A stretch of DNA of 64,000 bases. It comes from Agelaius tricolor (taxonomy: Eukaryota; Chordata; Aves; Passeriformes; Icteridae). The translations under genes were made by a program, and so were the position numbers. Below the pieces are notes generated by a model. The model did not search any database, was not told the origin of the DNA, and worked only from the letters and a program-made list of their open reading frames with translations. The stretch lies in assembly GCA_023055355.1 (NCBI GenBank), contig JALJCS010000009.1, positions 46,592,501-46,656,500 on the forward strand, given 5' to 3'. Positions 42,129 to 54,791 of this stretch are shown piece after piece; position 1 is the stretch's first letter; each line of letters begins with the position of its first letter.

Positions 42129-42263
42129 CTGCTCCTGCTCCTCAGGGAAAGGGGCTCCCAGAGCCACAGGTCATTTTTACTCATTTCTCTTCCAATGAGG
42201 TGCTCCTGTTCCTCAGGGAAAAGCACCCCCAGTGCCACTGGTCATTTTTACTCATTTCTCTTC
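42129..42263. repeat. Tandem duplication, 71-bp period
   Basis: Two copies of a ~64-bp block (42129-42192 and 42200-42263) separated by 7 bp. Both contain GCTCCTG, CTCAGGGAAA, a C-rich middle, GCCAC, and an identical stretch of 24 bases that begins GGTCATTTTTAC at 42169 and 42240. The 3' part is better conserved than the middle. No known element is recognised. Confidence 0.92.
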
Positions 42264-43178
42264 GTTTCATTTCCCCCAGAATGAACAAGCCTATTTTTGT
42301 TAGGAAACATTTCCCTGCCTCACAGTGAAAGCCTCGCAGGCATGCTTTTGATGACTCTCCAATGGGAATGCTTAATACATCTACCAACAGTTCTTTTCAT
42401 AAATATCTTTTTTTTGTTCAAAATTTACACAAAATCGCAGTTGTCACATCTCTTCATGTGTTCAACTTGACATAAAGGGGATTCCTAATGGAACCTGGTG
42501 TGAATGATTCTGCTCACATCCAAGAGTCTCCAGTCAAGTACATCTCACTCCAAAAATCTTCACAATTACTGGTGGAAGGAAAAATGATACATTTTCTTTT
42601 TTCCCTCAACTAGAAGCCTTCTCAAATTACTGCAGGACGTGACTGTTATCCAAAACCAGTAAGTGTTTCTAAATTGTTTGCAGAGAGAATATATAACACT
42701 GTTTATTCCTCCAGTTGTTTTTAAGTCAACCTTTGGACACAGACAGATTTTCAAGTAATGAAAACAGTCTATAGAAAGTCAACAAACACATCATCAAACA
42801 CGACAAAACAAAGTGAAATGCCCCAAAGCAGATTTACAATCTGCAAGGAAAGACCAAAAGTCCTAACTGTATCAAAACACATCACCTCTAAGATGCCAAG
42901 AGAATTTCTTAAGTCCTAACTTCCAGAAACTTTTTTCAGAGTCTCCCACATGATCCCACAAAATCAGTTGAATCCCACAGCGAGGCTATGAATGCGTAAC
43001 CTTGTGTTCAGATGTGTTTGGGCAGGGGGGCTGGGAATCTGATAGACTTGACCAAACAGACCCAGGATAAAATCCCCTTCCTGCCCCCTTCAAACCTCCA
43101 ATCTAGCAAAAAGATGAAAGCAGGAGGCAGGGGAACAACATAGAATCCAATGTGCCTAAGAAAAATAACTCAGGGGAG

Positions 43179-43515
43179 CACAGATTCATGGAATCACTAA
43201 GGTTGGAGAAGACCTCCAGCATCATCCAGTCTAACCTTTGACCAAACACCATCCAGCCCAACGAAACCATGGCACTGAAATGTCCAGGAGTTTCTGGAAC
43301 ACTGCCAGGGATGGGGATTCCACCACCTTCCTGGGCAGTCCAGTCCAATGCCTGCTCACCCTTTCAGGGAAAAACTCTTCCTGAACCTTCCTGGGGCTGT
43401 TCCCTCTTGTCCTGCAGTTCCCTGGAGAAGAGGCCACACCTTGCCACAGCCTCCCTTCAGGTGGAGTAAAGGTCTCCCCCGAGCCCTCTTTCCTCCAGAC
43501 CATACACAACCAAGA
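43179..43515 (-). mobile_element. CR1 LINE fragment, 5'-truncated
   Basis: The plus strand reads as the reverse complement of an avian CR1 3' end. It starts with a diverged copy of the terminal octamers (CACAGATTCATGGAATCAC). Next come GGTTGGAGAAGACCTCCAG, a block like GGGATTCCACCACCTTCCTGG, and then TTCCCTCTTGTCCTGCAG and GGAGAAGAGGCCACACCTTG. The pattern ends in a diverged TCTCCCCCGAGCC...TCTTTCCTCCAGAC. Orientation is minus, the same as EPHA3. Only the end of the reverse transcriptase region and the 3' UTR are present, typical of 5'-truncated CR1 insertions. This is the longest and best kept mobile element in the window and the main evidence for a bird. The left edge is sharp; the right edge is approximate. 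Confidence 0.9.
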
Positions 43516-44489
43516 AAACACCTGTAGGTTGAATGAATGCAATCTGTGGAAGTCAGACAAGGAAGGTTCCCAGCAGATGGGTTAACTGACAAGCTACAAA
43601 ATAATCCCTAATTATGAGAGAATTTGGGATAGAAGGCATGCTAGGTTTTAAGGCAGTCATTTAAACACACAGGCTCTGGAAAGTAATTATTGCACAGAAA
43701 AAAACCAACGCATTCAATTCCAAAGAAGCCTCTAATCCATGTTTAAATAAGCTCTTTACTAAACAGGCTTGTGCCTGAACACCTGCTTTTACCACAGGAT
43801 TTGGCAGTGCTTTGTGTATTTTTCAATTAAAGACTAGTATTTAACTTTTGGGGGGAAGCAGGGCCTACTTGTTCGGGGAAGAGATTAAAAATGAAAAGGT
43901 TAGGTTGTTATCACACTGCAGCTGTGGATCTGAGGCAAAATTCAAAATCCAATTGAGTGAGAACTCCTGTGAGCTGTGTTATTGCCATCACATTTCAGAT
44001 TTGCTGTGGATTAGAATGGATCAGGACCATGACTGCAGTGTGAGGGCAAACAAGGATTAACTTTTACCCAGCCCAAAAAGCTCTGCTACCCTCTTCCTCC
44101 AAGCCTCTGAGAGATCCATCACCTGATACCTCCTCTCACCTTCTAGAAGTGGCCAAAGAAAGCAGGAGAGGAGGACTCAGAGCTCTGCTGCACACACGCA
44201 GCTCCTTCCCTGGCCACAGCAGCTGCTTGCCCATGAATATGGCATGAAGCAGCAGTTCCCAAAGGATGAGGATGATAAACTGCACCTCTGAGTCATCCCT
44301 ACAAAGGGAAGCCATGGATGTGACCATGGTTTCTATGTCACATCACTGACAAGTGCTTTATTTCATGTCCCTCTACTAAGGATGCTGAAGAGCAGTGATA
44401 AATCCACTGGACAGAGGCTTTTCAAGCTCAAAAAAAAGCCCCCAGTCCACTGAGTTCAGAACAAGGCACAGTCATTTGGCTTTCAAGTT

Positions 44490-44554
44490 CACAGAATCAC
44501 AGAATTGTCAGGGTTGGAAGGAACTTCTGGAGATCTTCCAGTCCACCCCCCAAG
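44490..44554 (-). mobile_element. Short CR1 LINE 3' end fragment
   Basis: Two copies of the CR1 terminal octamer (CACAGAATCACAGAAT on the plus strand) are followed by GGGTTGGAAGGAACTTCTGG and a block like AGATCTTCCAGTCCACCCC. These are the standard last ~65 bases of an avian CR1 in minus orientation. The element is cut off right after, so it is a very short 5'-truncated copy. It lies about 1 kb from the larger CR1 at 43179-43515 in the same orientation, but the two carry separate 3' ends and so are separate insertions. Confidence 0.88.
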
Positions 44555-46120
44555 TAATTTCCATAGTTTCTGAGAAACTGCTAGGTACATGCCCAGAGCC
44601 CTTGGGAATTCAGTGACACAAAGAAAAATCAGGGAAACATTATTAAAATGCTGGCCAGATAAAATTCATAGAGACAATTCATGCCTTCCTCTGAGAGGAA
44701 GGCTCTTGAGAAAACAGCAAACCTTTTCTAGTTCAGCTTCATTTAGACAGGGTTCCTGAAACACAGGAGATGTGTCACTGCTTAATGCACCTCACATCAG
44801 CTTTAAATCTCTCAATGTAACACTGTCATTATGACAATTTAATATTCTTAGTTGCAGACCAATTCCATGTGAGACTGTGACAGAGACCTACCCAAACATG
44901 GACTTGAAGCAGTCACCACATTTTCTCCCCAGAAACATGAATATCTTTTGTAACTGGGCACAGACTAAACTTTCATACAGATTTAAATCCTCCTTTAAAG
45001 ACACTATTGACTCACTCCTGTCTGAATTAAAATCAGTATTCCTTCTTTTCTCAGGAGAGCCTCTTACTTAGTAACTTTTTTGAGAATACTAATTTCAGCA
45101 TTTAGGTTTCAGTGAAATAAGTATATTTTATTTATTATGGTGATTTTTTTTCTCTCTGGTCTCTTTCCGCTCATTCTCTTTCTTAAGCTGACCCTCTTAT
45201 AAAAATGCTTTTAGCTTTCTTCCACCATCTGCTGTGGTTGGTGTGGGCAGAGAAAAGACACAGAAGCTGATTCCCCTTTTACTGCTAATTTCACTGCCAG
45301 TTCATCCCCTCACACAGGGTGAGAAACAAGAATGCCATTGCTTGTTAAATGCCATACACACATAAAAATTTCATGTTTTCCTGATTCCATCCTCTGCATT
45401 TACAAATATTCCTATGAGTTTGAGGTGAAGGCTCTGGATACTCAAAATAAAAAAAGCCAGAGATATTGTACACTGCATAAAAGTAGCAGCTGAAGGAATG
45501 GTTGATTGATTAATGAAGATAAAAGTTCTTTAGCTGTGGTTACCTGAGGTTTCTAACCAGCTACTTCAGCTAAAATGTCCTGCTTCCCACCCAGCCTCCT
45601 CCTCCTCCAGCCCAGGATAACTCTACTTTTGCAGCTGCAGCAGTGATCTCATGCTCGTGGTTAATACACCTTGACTCCACTTCAAGTCTCAGTCCCTCAG
45701 CCCTGTTTCAGTTTTCCATTTTATCCTTTTGGGAGCAAAACCTGAAAATTCCTAGAACAGATTTGAAGAGTAGCTTCTTAAAATAAACTGCCCAGAGCTG
45801 TCATCTCAGTATTAGGATCACATTACCAAAATCAGGAAAAAAAAATCCTGTAAGACCTTCAGAGAGTTCAAGTTGTTCTGGCATCTAAAGAGGCACGTTA
45901 CAGCAGCTGGAGATGCTCCTGTTAAATCTGAATTATATATTATTGAATAACTTGCTTGTATTTCCTTTTACAATAGTAATAAGGACTACATTATGCCCTT
46001 CATTAGGAAAACAAAGGAGGAGTTTTTACTTACTGGATTCTACACCATCCTAATATTAATGTGGCATTAAAAATTGCTACTGAAGAATTGTTTATTTATA
46101 ACAATTCTATTTATATGATT

Positions 46121-46160
46121 GCTTATTTATAAACAATAAAAACATTGTTTATAAATAAAC
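46121..46160. repeat. 17-bp inverted repeat (hairpin)
   Basis: The arm 46121-46137 (GCTTATTTATAAACAAT) pairs with 46144-46160 at 16 of 17 positions across a 6-base loop. A related copy of the arm, GAATTGTTTATTTATAA, lies just before at 46086-46102, and its complement recurs at 46151-46165, so several alternative foldings are possible. Confidence 0.85.
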
Positions 46161-49100
46161 AATTCTATATGTGCATACCTAAATCTCAGAATTACCTCTT
46201 ACAGAGATAAAGGGGCTGGTCAGGTTAGGTGAAATTCTGCCTAAGTGACCTCTGTATAGGGTTGCAAAACATCAAAGAACATGTTTAATATTTGACTTTA
46301 ATATGTTTGCCACACTTTAGCTCTTTTCTTAGCTCAGCTGGGTAACAGATGACCATTTCAACATATTTTACTGCTTTACTAGAATCACCTCAGAGATTTT
46401 ATCTGTTCTTTTTTTTTTTTCTAGGAGAAGGAAAGACAATTTTTTTCTTCTTTAAACAAAAGGTTTTTGTCCCATCCTCATTATGGGGGAAGACAGGGTA
46501 ATGGGACACACCAAAAAAAGTTTTATTTCTAGATGGGAGTGCACTGCTGGTGGAAGATTTTTGGTCACTTGTTTAGTAGCATTTTTTCAAGGTAAGAGGT
46601 GGGCACTCAAAGTAATTTATTCTTTTATTCTCCTTGCCTTAAAAATCTCTGCCACATCAAAAAGAGTTGCTGTTTTGGTTTTCTTACGTAGAACTAATTA
46701 TTGAGACAAATTATTCCCCTCCTCCAAACTGGAGGACAGATGAATTCTCCATAAGATTTTGAACTCCTGATGACCACCCTATTCCTACTGACCACTACTG
46801 TTTAGGATGAGCATGGGCAATTACTAATTTCATGAAGTTTCAGGCTATTTCACATGCTCAATTTACTGAAATTTAAGTATGTGAACAAAAGCAGTGTCAC
46901 TTAAGTGAATTACTCTGCTAAAAGCATCTCTAGTCAAGTGTGGGACACAGCCTCTAAAAACATATAGTAATTTACTTGAAAATTTTGACGCAATCATTCT
47001 ATAAAACTTTGATATGTTTTTAGAGTACTAAGAGTGGTCTGCATATGGCTATGAATAAACAGTGTATTTTTTAAGCCCCTCACCCTCTTCTGTCAATTAA
47101 CCATCATTGTTAATAAAAAGTATTATATAAAAATAGCTAGAAAAAAGTACTTCTAAAAAGTCTAAAAAGTTAAGTTACAATTCAAAAAAGCACATGAATT
47201 GGAAACACCAATGGCAAGTAAAATGCCTTATTTCAAGCATATTGTTGAAGAGAACTGTCCTGTATCACTTCTGCAGCTATTCAGACCTGGCACAGCATCA
47301 GCTTTTACCATATGGCTTTTCCTTCCCTTGCTGAAAGTGAATCTTCCTGTCAAAGAGCAGCTGTTCTAAATTATCACATCAAATTTTAACCTTACAGTAG
47401 ACAGGCACTGAACCCACAGAGCCATGACAGTGGAATAGTTCACCTCCTTGACCTGGGAAGGATTTGTCATCTTTCAGGGCTATCCCTGCCTCAGAACAAC
47501 ACCTACACTAATTGCCAGGGTATCTGATACTTAAAGCTGAAGCCACAAACAAATTCTAGGCAGTGAACTTTCTCTCCCTAAACAAGCTGTGTGAAGTCCA
47601 AGTTATTATTTTCCTGTCATGCCGTAAAGAATAACACTGAATTTCAGACAGAATAACAGAATTTCAAATGCCAGGAGGATGAGACACTACAAATGAACTG
47701 AATGTTATTGAGTTTGTCATCCAAGAAACAGCAAATGTTGCTACTTCTCCCACAGTCTGAGTGTTTCAATAAAGTCTGCTATCAATTGCTGGTTATTTAG
47801 ATGTCTGCCAACAGCGTGTTTTGACAACATCTTGAGCTTCACGCTGAGGAGCAGCAGATTCAGAGAAGATTCTCCTCATCTTGTACTCATCTTTCAAGAT
47901 GGTCCTTACTCTGAGAGGGTTTTCAGAGCTGAGTGTTATCAAAACTCAGCTCTTGCTGCAATTGCTCTCTATTTAAAGCCTAGTGCCAGCTGCCAGGGGT
48001 AATGGAAACCCCTGTTAGTCTTTGTAAGTCCCGCTCTGGAACTAATAAGGGATTGTCAAATGGTTCTATAAACTCTGCCAGTGGCAGGGAAACCAATGGA
48101 AGAAGTTTTCAATAGAAAAAGTTCCCTGAATTCCCACTGACAATGCAACCTTCATGCAACTCCAAAACTAAAAAATCACCCAAGGCACGGTGAGCAAAAC
48201 GTGCTGAGGATGATACTCAGTATTTAGTCTTTAATCTTTTGAAAACCTCCAAAGAAGGGAACCCATTCCAGTGAAAAGGTTAAGGAAATACCAGCAAGAT
48301 CCCTTCGGATTCTCAGTGACAGACATCCAGGAGATTTCTGCAGCAAAATCCTGCCCATAAATTCCGTGGTAGTGCTCTTGAACAGGTGAGTGCCAGAGAA
48401 TTAAGGCAAGTATTTCTGTGTGGATAACAGCAAGTAAATGTTTCAAAAACTTAAATTGGAAAAAGCCTGGGTTCCAGTGGGATGTTTGAGGAGTTTCCTT
48501 AGCAGAGTTTGGAGTGGGGTGGTCATTGAAAGCAGGTAAGGGAGACAAGGAAAAAAATGCCAACACACCCACAAAGTGGCAGAACAAACACTTATAAAGT
48601 GGAAACATATCTGGGTTAAACAAACATACAACTGTATTAAGTTGCATTTTGTGAGTCATTAGCACTTTTGCAAGTATTTCCATTATTTCTAAATGAACCT
48701 TTCGATTTCCCACTGGGTTTCAAATACAAAAATCCAATTTTAAATTATCTAGTCCTGCCATATATTGACACTGTAGTACTGAACAACTTGCAGAGATGTA
48801 TTGCTTAGTTTTCAACAAACACTCAACAGTAATGTTACTTCAAGCTCCTAATCACTGAATGTTAAAAACTTGATAGTAATGTTTATAATCATGTTTTTAA
48901 ATAGTTCTAACACAATCTCCAAGAAATTTAGTAAAGGCTCTTTCAAGAAACTAAAAGGGGCTGAAAGAACACTTTTCTTACATGTATGAAAGAATGTGCA
49001 TAGTATTGTATCAAAAAACCCCTCTTTTCCAATAATTTCAGAAATATTTTTTCTTCAGGATATGTGAAAAAAATCACAACATTGTGCCAAATAAAATTTG

Positions 49101-50679
49101 CCTTAAAAACTTGCATTTTTATATCTACTAGGAAAAAATTGGAGAATATTTTCCAAATTTGTAACAGCTAGAAAATATTACATAAAAAGTTGGCTGGGAT
49201 CTTCAGCAAGTATTGAATACAACGTAATTCTTCGCCCCATAAAAATCATCTGGACATCTTCGACATAACTTTTGTAAGAGTTAAATAAATTCTAAGCTGG
49301 AAGGTAAATCCTTCACTGTTGTGCTCTGTTTATGTACTTACAGAATATAAAGTGGATCAAAACAATGAATATTTTACAAATAAAGTGATTCATAATTTAT
49401 AGCTGCTGTCATTTTAGTTTACCAGCTTGAAAGACTAAAAGTCCTTTTAAAAAGCATCTCTCCTGCTTTTTAAAATCAAAACAATACAAATCAAAGGAAT
49501 AAAAACACACTTCAGACCTCTGCTTAAAAAATTTGAATCCCCAGCTTTTTCAGATTTCATGTAAAAGGAAACTTTTTGATAGCTCCATTATTATATTCTA
49601 TGATCTCCATATGATCAGTGCCTATATTTTATTAAATATAATTACTCCTGTGCAGAGTCTAAGAGTTAAGGCCACGCATTTTTGCAGTATAACACATCCA
49701 AGCCACTCAATTAATCCAAAGGAAACTTTGCAGTTGCAAAAAATATTTGTACCTTCTTTCTGTTTTCACTTGCACAAAATTGAGTAGTTCCTCACAGTAT
49801 CTTTTTCTCTTTACATGCAAAGTCATAATTTTTCTTACTGATCTAGAAAAGTAAAAATTAGATTTACTTATGCAGAGACAAAATGGTTATTTAAAGCATA
49901 GAGAGAAAAAAGAAGTCTGGAGAAATGCTTTACTTCCTCGGTATTAATGATGTTTTAAATATTTTTACCTCAAGTGCAGCAGTCATTCCACTCAAAGAAT
50001 TAAGCAATGGATGTGATGGTTCAGATTTAGCAGCCACAGATGGCATTCCTTTCATATCTCCAGAAACTCAGAGAGAGAAACATGATTTAGGAGATGCTCA
50101 CTGCACAACTTGAAACACTGAAAAATTTAGTGTTAGGGGAAATTTTCTGAAGTCATTTTTGCAATAACCAGGCACAGTGGGTGAATTATCCTTTCCCTCC
50201 TTTACCCCTCACTCGCTTTTTTCCCATTCAGTCCACCTGATTAATAGCTAAAAGTTAAACACATAAGGGAGAACTGTTGGGTTACATTCTTTTTCCTTCT
50301 GGCTTTGTTATAGAAAATGTATCAGTCACTCATGATTAAAACTTACAACTTTATTACATAGCATTACATAGGAAATTTACAGTTCACATTTACTCAATTC
50401 CAGCAACTAGAATTTAGAACTATACCTTGAAACAACACCATGCAGAAAATGTTATTTGCCAATTTAAATTTTTCATTTGATAACCAGAGCCAGAAAATTT
50501 GGTTTTGGTCTAGAGGGTCACCTGTTGGAAGCCTTCAAAAGAGCATTCAAGCTCACTCATGGTCCCACATGGATAAACAATTGCCCACTGCAGGCTTGCT
50601 AATTAAATATACTGGAATGAAAAATAACATTTTTCATGTCCAACTGGTCTTCCTGAAGTGCATGAAACCAACAGAATAG

Positions 50680-50860
50680 ACACATTCAGGATGGAAAAGA
50701 TTTAGTAGTCCAAACCTGCCAGTGCAGGATTTCCTTTATCATCTCGTTCCTGCAATTTTTTAAAAAACAACTCCTGAAATGAAGATTCCATTATTTCCCT
50801 GAGGAGCCTTCCAGATCATTACAGAACCACAGACAGTTTTTCTGCCATTTATCTTACATT
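50680..50860 (-). mobile_element. Probable ancient CR1-like LINE fragment
   Basis: The block GGATGGAAAAGATTTAGTAG, followed by CCTGCCAGTGCAGGAT, then AAGATTCCATTATTTCCCTG and CCTTCCAGATCATTACAGA, follows the pattern of old CR1 families shared by birds, crocodiles and turtles. In those families a 'ggatggaaaagac' start leads to 'ctgccagtgcaggat' and a 'gattccaccacctccctgg' block. Similarity is patchy and from memory. Further pieces such as CTGGGCTGTTCCAAACTCTA near 51017 may belong to it, in which case it would reach about 51065. Confidence 0.5.
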
Positions 50861-52000
50861 TTCCCATTTATTTTGGTATCAATACCCCAACTAACCAGCC
50901 TTCAGAGAGTGAGACCTATTTCTATAGTGTTCAAAATAAAACTGAATCAAGCTTTTCCATGTACAGATCCCTCACTGGGCAGGTGATGTGAATGCTCCTT
51001 TTTTAACTCAATCTCTGGGCTGTTCCAAACTCTAAGTCACTGTCTAATCTCCTCTTGCACTTGAAATTTAAATAGTGCACACAAGACTCATTGCCTTTTT
51101 CATAAAAACCACATTGTTTACTTTGAATATGTACAGTGGCAATCAAAAAGGATGAGGTACAGAGCAACCAGTCTGTCCTTTAAAAAAGAAGGCACCAGTA
51201 GAGGGGAAAAGCTCAGACAAGAGGTATTGGAGACATCAGACATGAAGGAGGTCTTGAAATTTGTTCATATGGAAGATGAAAAGGGAGCAGTTATTTCCTC
51301 ACTATACAGGGATATGGGAAACCCTGTCCCAGTGACTCTAAGAGAGAAGGGTTAAACACAGCAAGAAGTTATGGTTTCCACACAAGGCAAGATATGGCAT
51401 TCATTGCCACAAAAATTAGGTGATTAAAAATATAAATGAGTCAAAATATAGACAAATTACCAAGACACTGGTCACTGACTCTTATTGTACATAGTCCTTC
51501 TTGCAAAATGTGTCTTAAATCTTAAAAAGTCAGCAGTAGATTGGCAGAAGCTTCACCCGGGAAAGCGCCACTTTTATTTAGTTTCTTATACTTTCCCTTA
51601 GTTTCCTTAGAAGGATTCCATTAGTCACTGTCAGAGAAAGAATATTAAGACAGATCTAACCTGATCTATTCTTCCTGTTTGATGGGGAACAAATTGAAAA
51701 GATGATTTTTTCCTTGTTGACTGAGGATCAGGATGGAGATTACTAGAAAGCATTAAACTCAGTGTGCAGTTCCAGCTAGTTGGGGGGTTTTCCCCCTAAT
51801 TAAAACACACTAATTCTAAAAGAGATGATGCCAGGAAAATGTAGTTTGGTCAAAGTGACAGGAAAATATATTTTATAAAAGACGTTGTGAGGAAGAAGGC
51901 CCATTCAACCATGAAATATTAAAATAAGATTAAATAGACAGGATCACTGTGATGCTAAAAAAGCTGTAATATCAAACAGCCTACAGTGTATGATATATAC

Positions 52001-52036
52001 CACTTTAATTAACTAATATATATATTAATTAAGGTG
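52001..52036. repeat. AT-rich inverted repeat
   Basis: CACTTTAATTAA at 52001-52012 pairs with TTAATTAAGGTG at 52025-52036 at 11 of 12 positions across a TA-rich spacer that is itself nearly palindromic. Confidence 0.82.
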
Positions 52037-52899
52037 AAAAATGGATATGAAAGTGTGGTTTTCCAACTTGCTCCCCAACACATCTTACTTTACTTCAGAC
52101 AAACTCTAATCCCTCCAAAACATCGAGCAGGTGCACAAGCCTTTGCTAGAGGAGGAATTAAATCTTAAGCTGTTAACCTCAAGTGTATCATTTTTGGGAA
52201 ATCTTTGCTCCACAAACACACAATAAGGAGGAGAAGGATGGTCACAGTGAAATTCTTTAGCTGACTGACAGGTAGGGATGTTGCTGCTGTACAGGAAAAA
52301 ATCAGTCAACAGGATCCAGAGCAGAACAATATTCCACCCAGCAAAGAACCCATCAGCTGAGCTGGCTTTTCATAGCTTACACATAAATGTGTTATAAAAA
52401 CATGCACCAATAACAAAAAATGGTCTGAGTTTATGTTGACTTTTCCTGGTTATGCAGAGAAAATAAAGCAGTTAAGGAAATTGGTGATATTTGTGTTATT
52501 TGGGAGGCCATGACTGTTCCTAATTTTCCAAGTACAAAGAAAAGCTGTTCTGAATGTAATTGAAATAGGCTCATCTTACACCATTAAGGTCCTTCATTTT
52601 AGTTCTCAGTGATAATCTCCTGTTAATGCAAAATGACATTGTTTATGAAACCAGCATTATGGAAACAAACAAAAGCAGAAACAGTCTGAACACAGGATCA
52701 AGTAGTAATTTCTTAAGATCTTGAGAAGGTCTTAAATGTTTTCAGCCACTGGGAAGACAATAACCTCAACTACTATTTATTCCTTTAGATTTCAACTAAA
52801 ACTTATTTTTCCTAAGTTATGTCTTCATTCCAGTCCAGGGTTGTAACACCATTCTGGGGTTACATTGCCACAGTCCTGATTCTACTGCCCTTTCAAATG

Positions 52900-52942
52900 A
52901 CAAAAAAAAAACAAAACAAAAAATCCCAAACAAACACAAAAA
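52900..52942. repeat. A/C-rich low-complexity tract
   Basis: A run of nine or more A followed by CAAAACAAAAAAT, CCCAAACAAACACAAAAA. One T interrupts an otherwise A/C-only stretch. Confidence 0.85.
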
Positions 52943-54791
52943 TCCTTAAATACCCTAAAAGATGGAGCAAGAGAAGAGAGAAGAAAAAGAAAAGGAAAGA
53001 TGCAGGAGCAGCCTTGATTCTGAGGCCAAAGCTGAACTGGTTTTCTGAGTTTTCCAAATCTTGCTGCGCCACCGATGCCAACAAATGTTTTTGAGGTTTT
53101 GAGTTCCTGGTTTTAAAGAGCCACTTCAATCACAGCACACTGAAAGGATTTGATCAATATGACTTCCAATAAAGGTTAGCAGAACAGTCTATGTCAAAAC
53201 AGAATAAACCAGAAGGACCTGTTGCTATTGTTAATGGCTTCCTCATATAAAACCCCCTTGATCAACAGTGAGTGATGAAGGAAAAAAAAACAAACCAGAA
53301 AAATATATTCATTCTATGGTCTGATTTTCTCTGCAAAACTCAGTAGGAGCTGCCTTGCCTGCCCCAAGCATTTGAGAACTTGTTTTTAATAAAAGTTTAG
53401 TTTAATTTATTTAGCTTTATTTTTGCTCAGTTGTAGTCTCTCTGCACTCATGTGTGACTGAAACTCTAAACCAACAGCTTCCAACCATTTACAGGAACAC
53501 AGGCTCTGTAGCAAGCAAGAGTATACAAAGAGGATAAAGGATTCACTCATGTTTTAGCATTTCTAAGTGCAGCTGTAGGAGGCCCTTGATAAAGCATTTC
53601 TGAACAATAAAATATCCTCCCCTGAATTCAGCTCTTAACAGAAGAGCTTACTTTGTTTTTTTATAAATAACAGTATCTAACCCCAGAAAAGCATCCTCAG
53701 ACCTGGCTACTCAATTTAATCAAGGGCAAAAGATTATTTAAAATCTACTTAAAAGAAAAATCAAAGGAAGAACATTCTTACCCCTTCCCCAGATGTCTAC
53801 CTGTCATTTTCTGAGAAAAAGTCATGGCTATGGTTTGTTGGGTTCTCAGCAACTCCCCAGTTACTGAGAATATATTGTTTGACATAAGCATTGCAGATTA
53901 AAAAGGAGTAGGCACTGTCTCAACCAGGTTCAGAATACTTTAAATTTCTGTTCTACACATACACACACCACACAGTAAACATCTCTGCTATTCTGCTTCC
54001 AACCATGGGATTTCCAGACATTACTATTTAAGTTTTACTTATGTATTTAACTGAAGATCCTTTGCCACAGCCAGTACCCTTCAAGGCATGCTGTGAAAAG
54101 ACTGAATCAGCACAAAGCTTCAAAATGTAATTTTATAAAAAGCATAAAAATGTTAGTTGCTATCATCTTGTTTAATACTAAAATTAGTAAATCCAACATG
54201 CATATCTCTAAGATTTGAAAGAGCATTTCTGTAAAAAATCCAAATCCCCAGTGTACTCTTGTTCTTGGGAGCATTCACATAACCACAGTTTGCAGAAATC
54301 AAAAGTTTGGAGAAAATTGAGTTAAAATACATGAGTATTTATGAATAAACTTTAACTATTAGTACTCCAAATGTATCTGCATTTAGTAATTATGCTACAG
54401 GAGCAATACCACATGGTTTTTACCAACCAATTCCAATTTATCAACACAGCTCATTAGCAAAAGTCATATATTGAGACACAAAGTATAGAAGACAAGAAGA
54501 CACTGTAAAAAATCACTTTTTTCATACAAACATTTAAGAAAACCACTGTAAACTGGAAGAAGGTCCAAGAGTGGTAAGAGAGGCTGCACAACGTGTTACT
54601 AAAAATCAGCTGTTGACTTAAATACTTCTAGCAAATTACGTTATTGACCAAACCCCATTTGCATGGCAATTTTCCCACCTAACTGATAGATATTTCTGCA
54701 GGGATCTAGAACCTGGAGAAAAGGAGCACAACCCAACACAGGGAGCAGGGGGAGCCCCAGCTCAGAGCAGAGCTATGGGCGTGCAGGGCAT

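Noticed and set aside
48231..48713. Minus-strand open frame of 160 codons
   Set aside because: No recognisable domain, no splice context or CpG signal, and composition like the surrounding intron.
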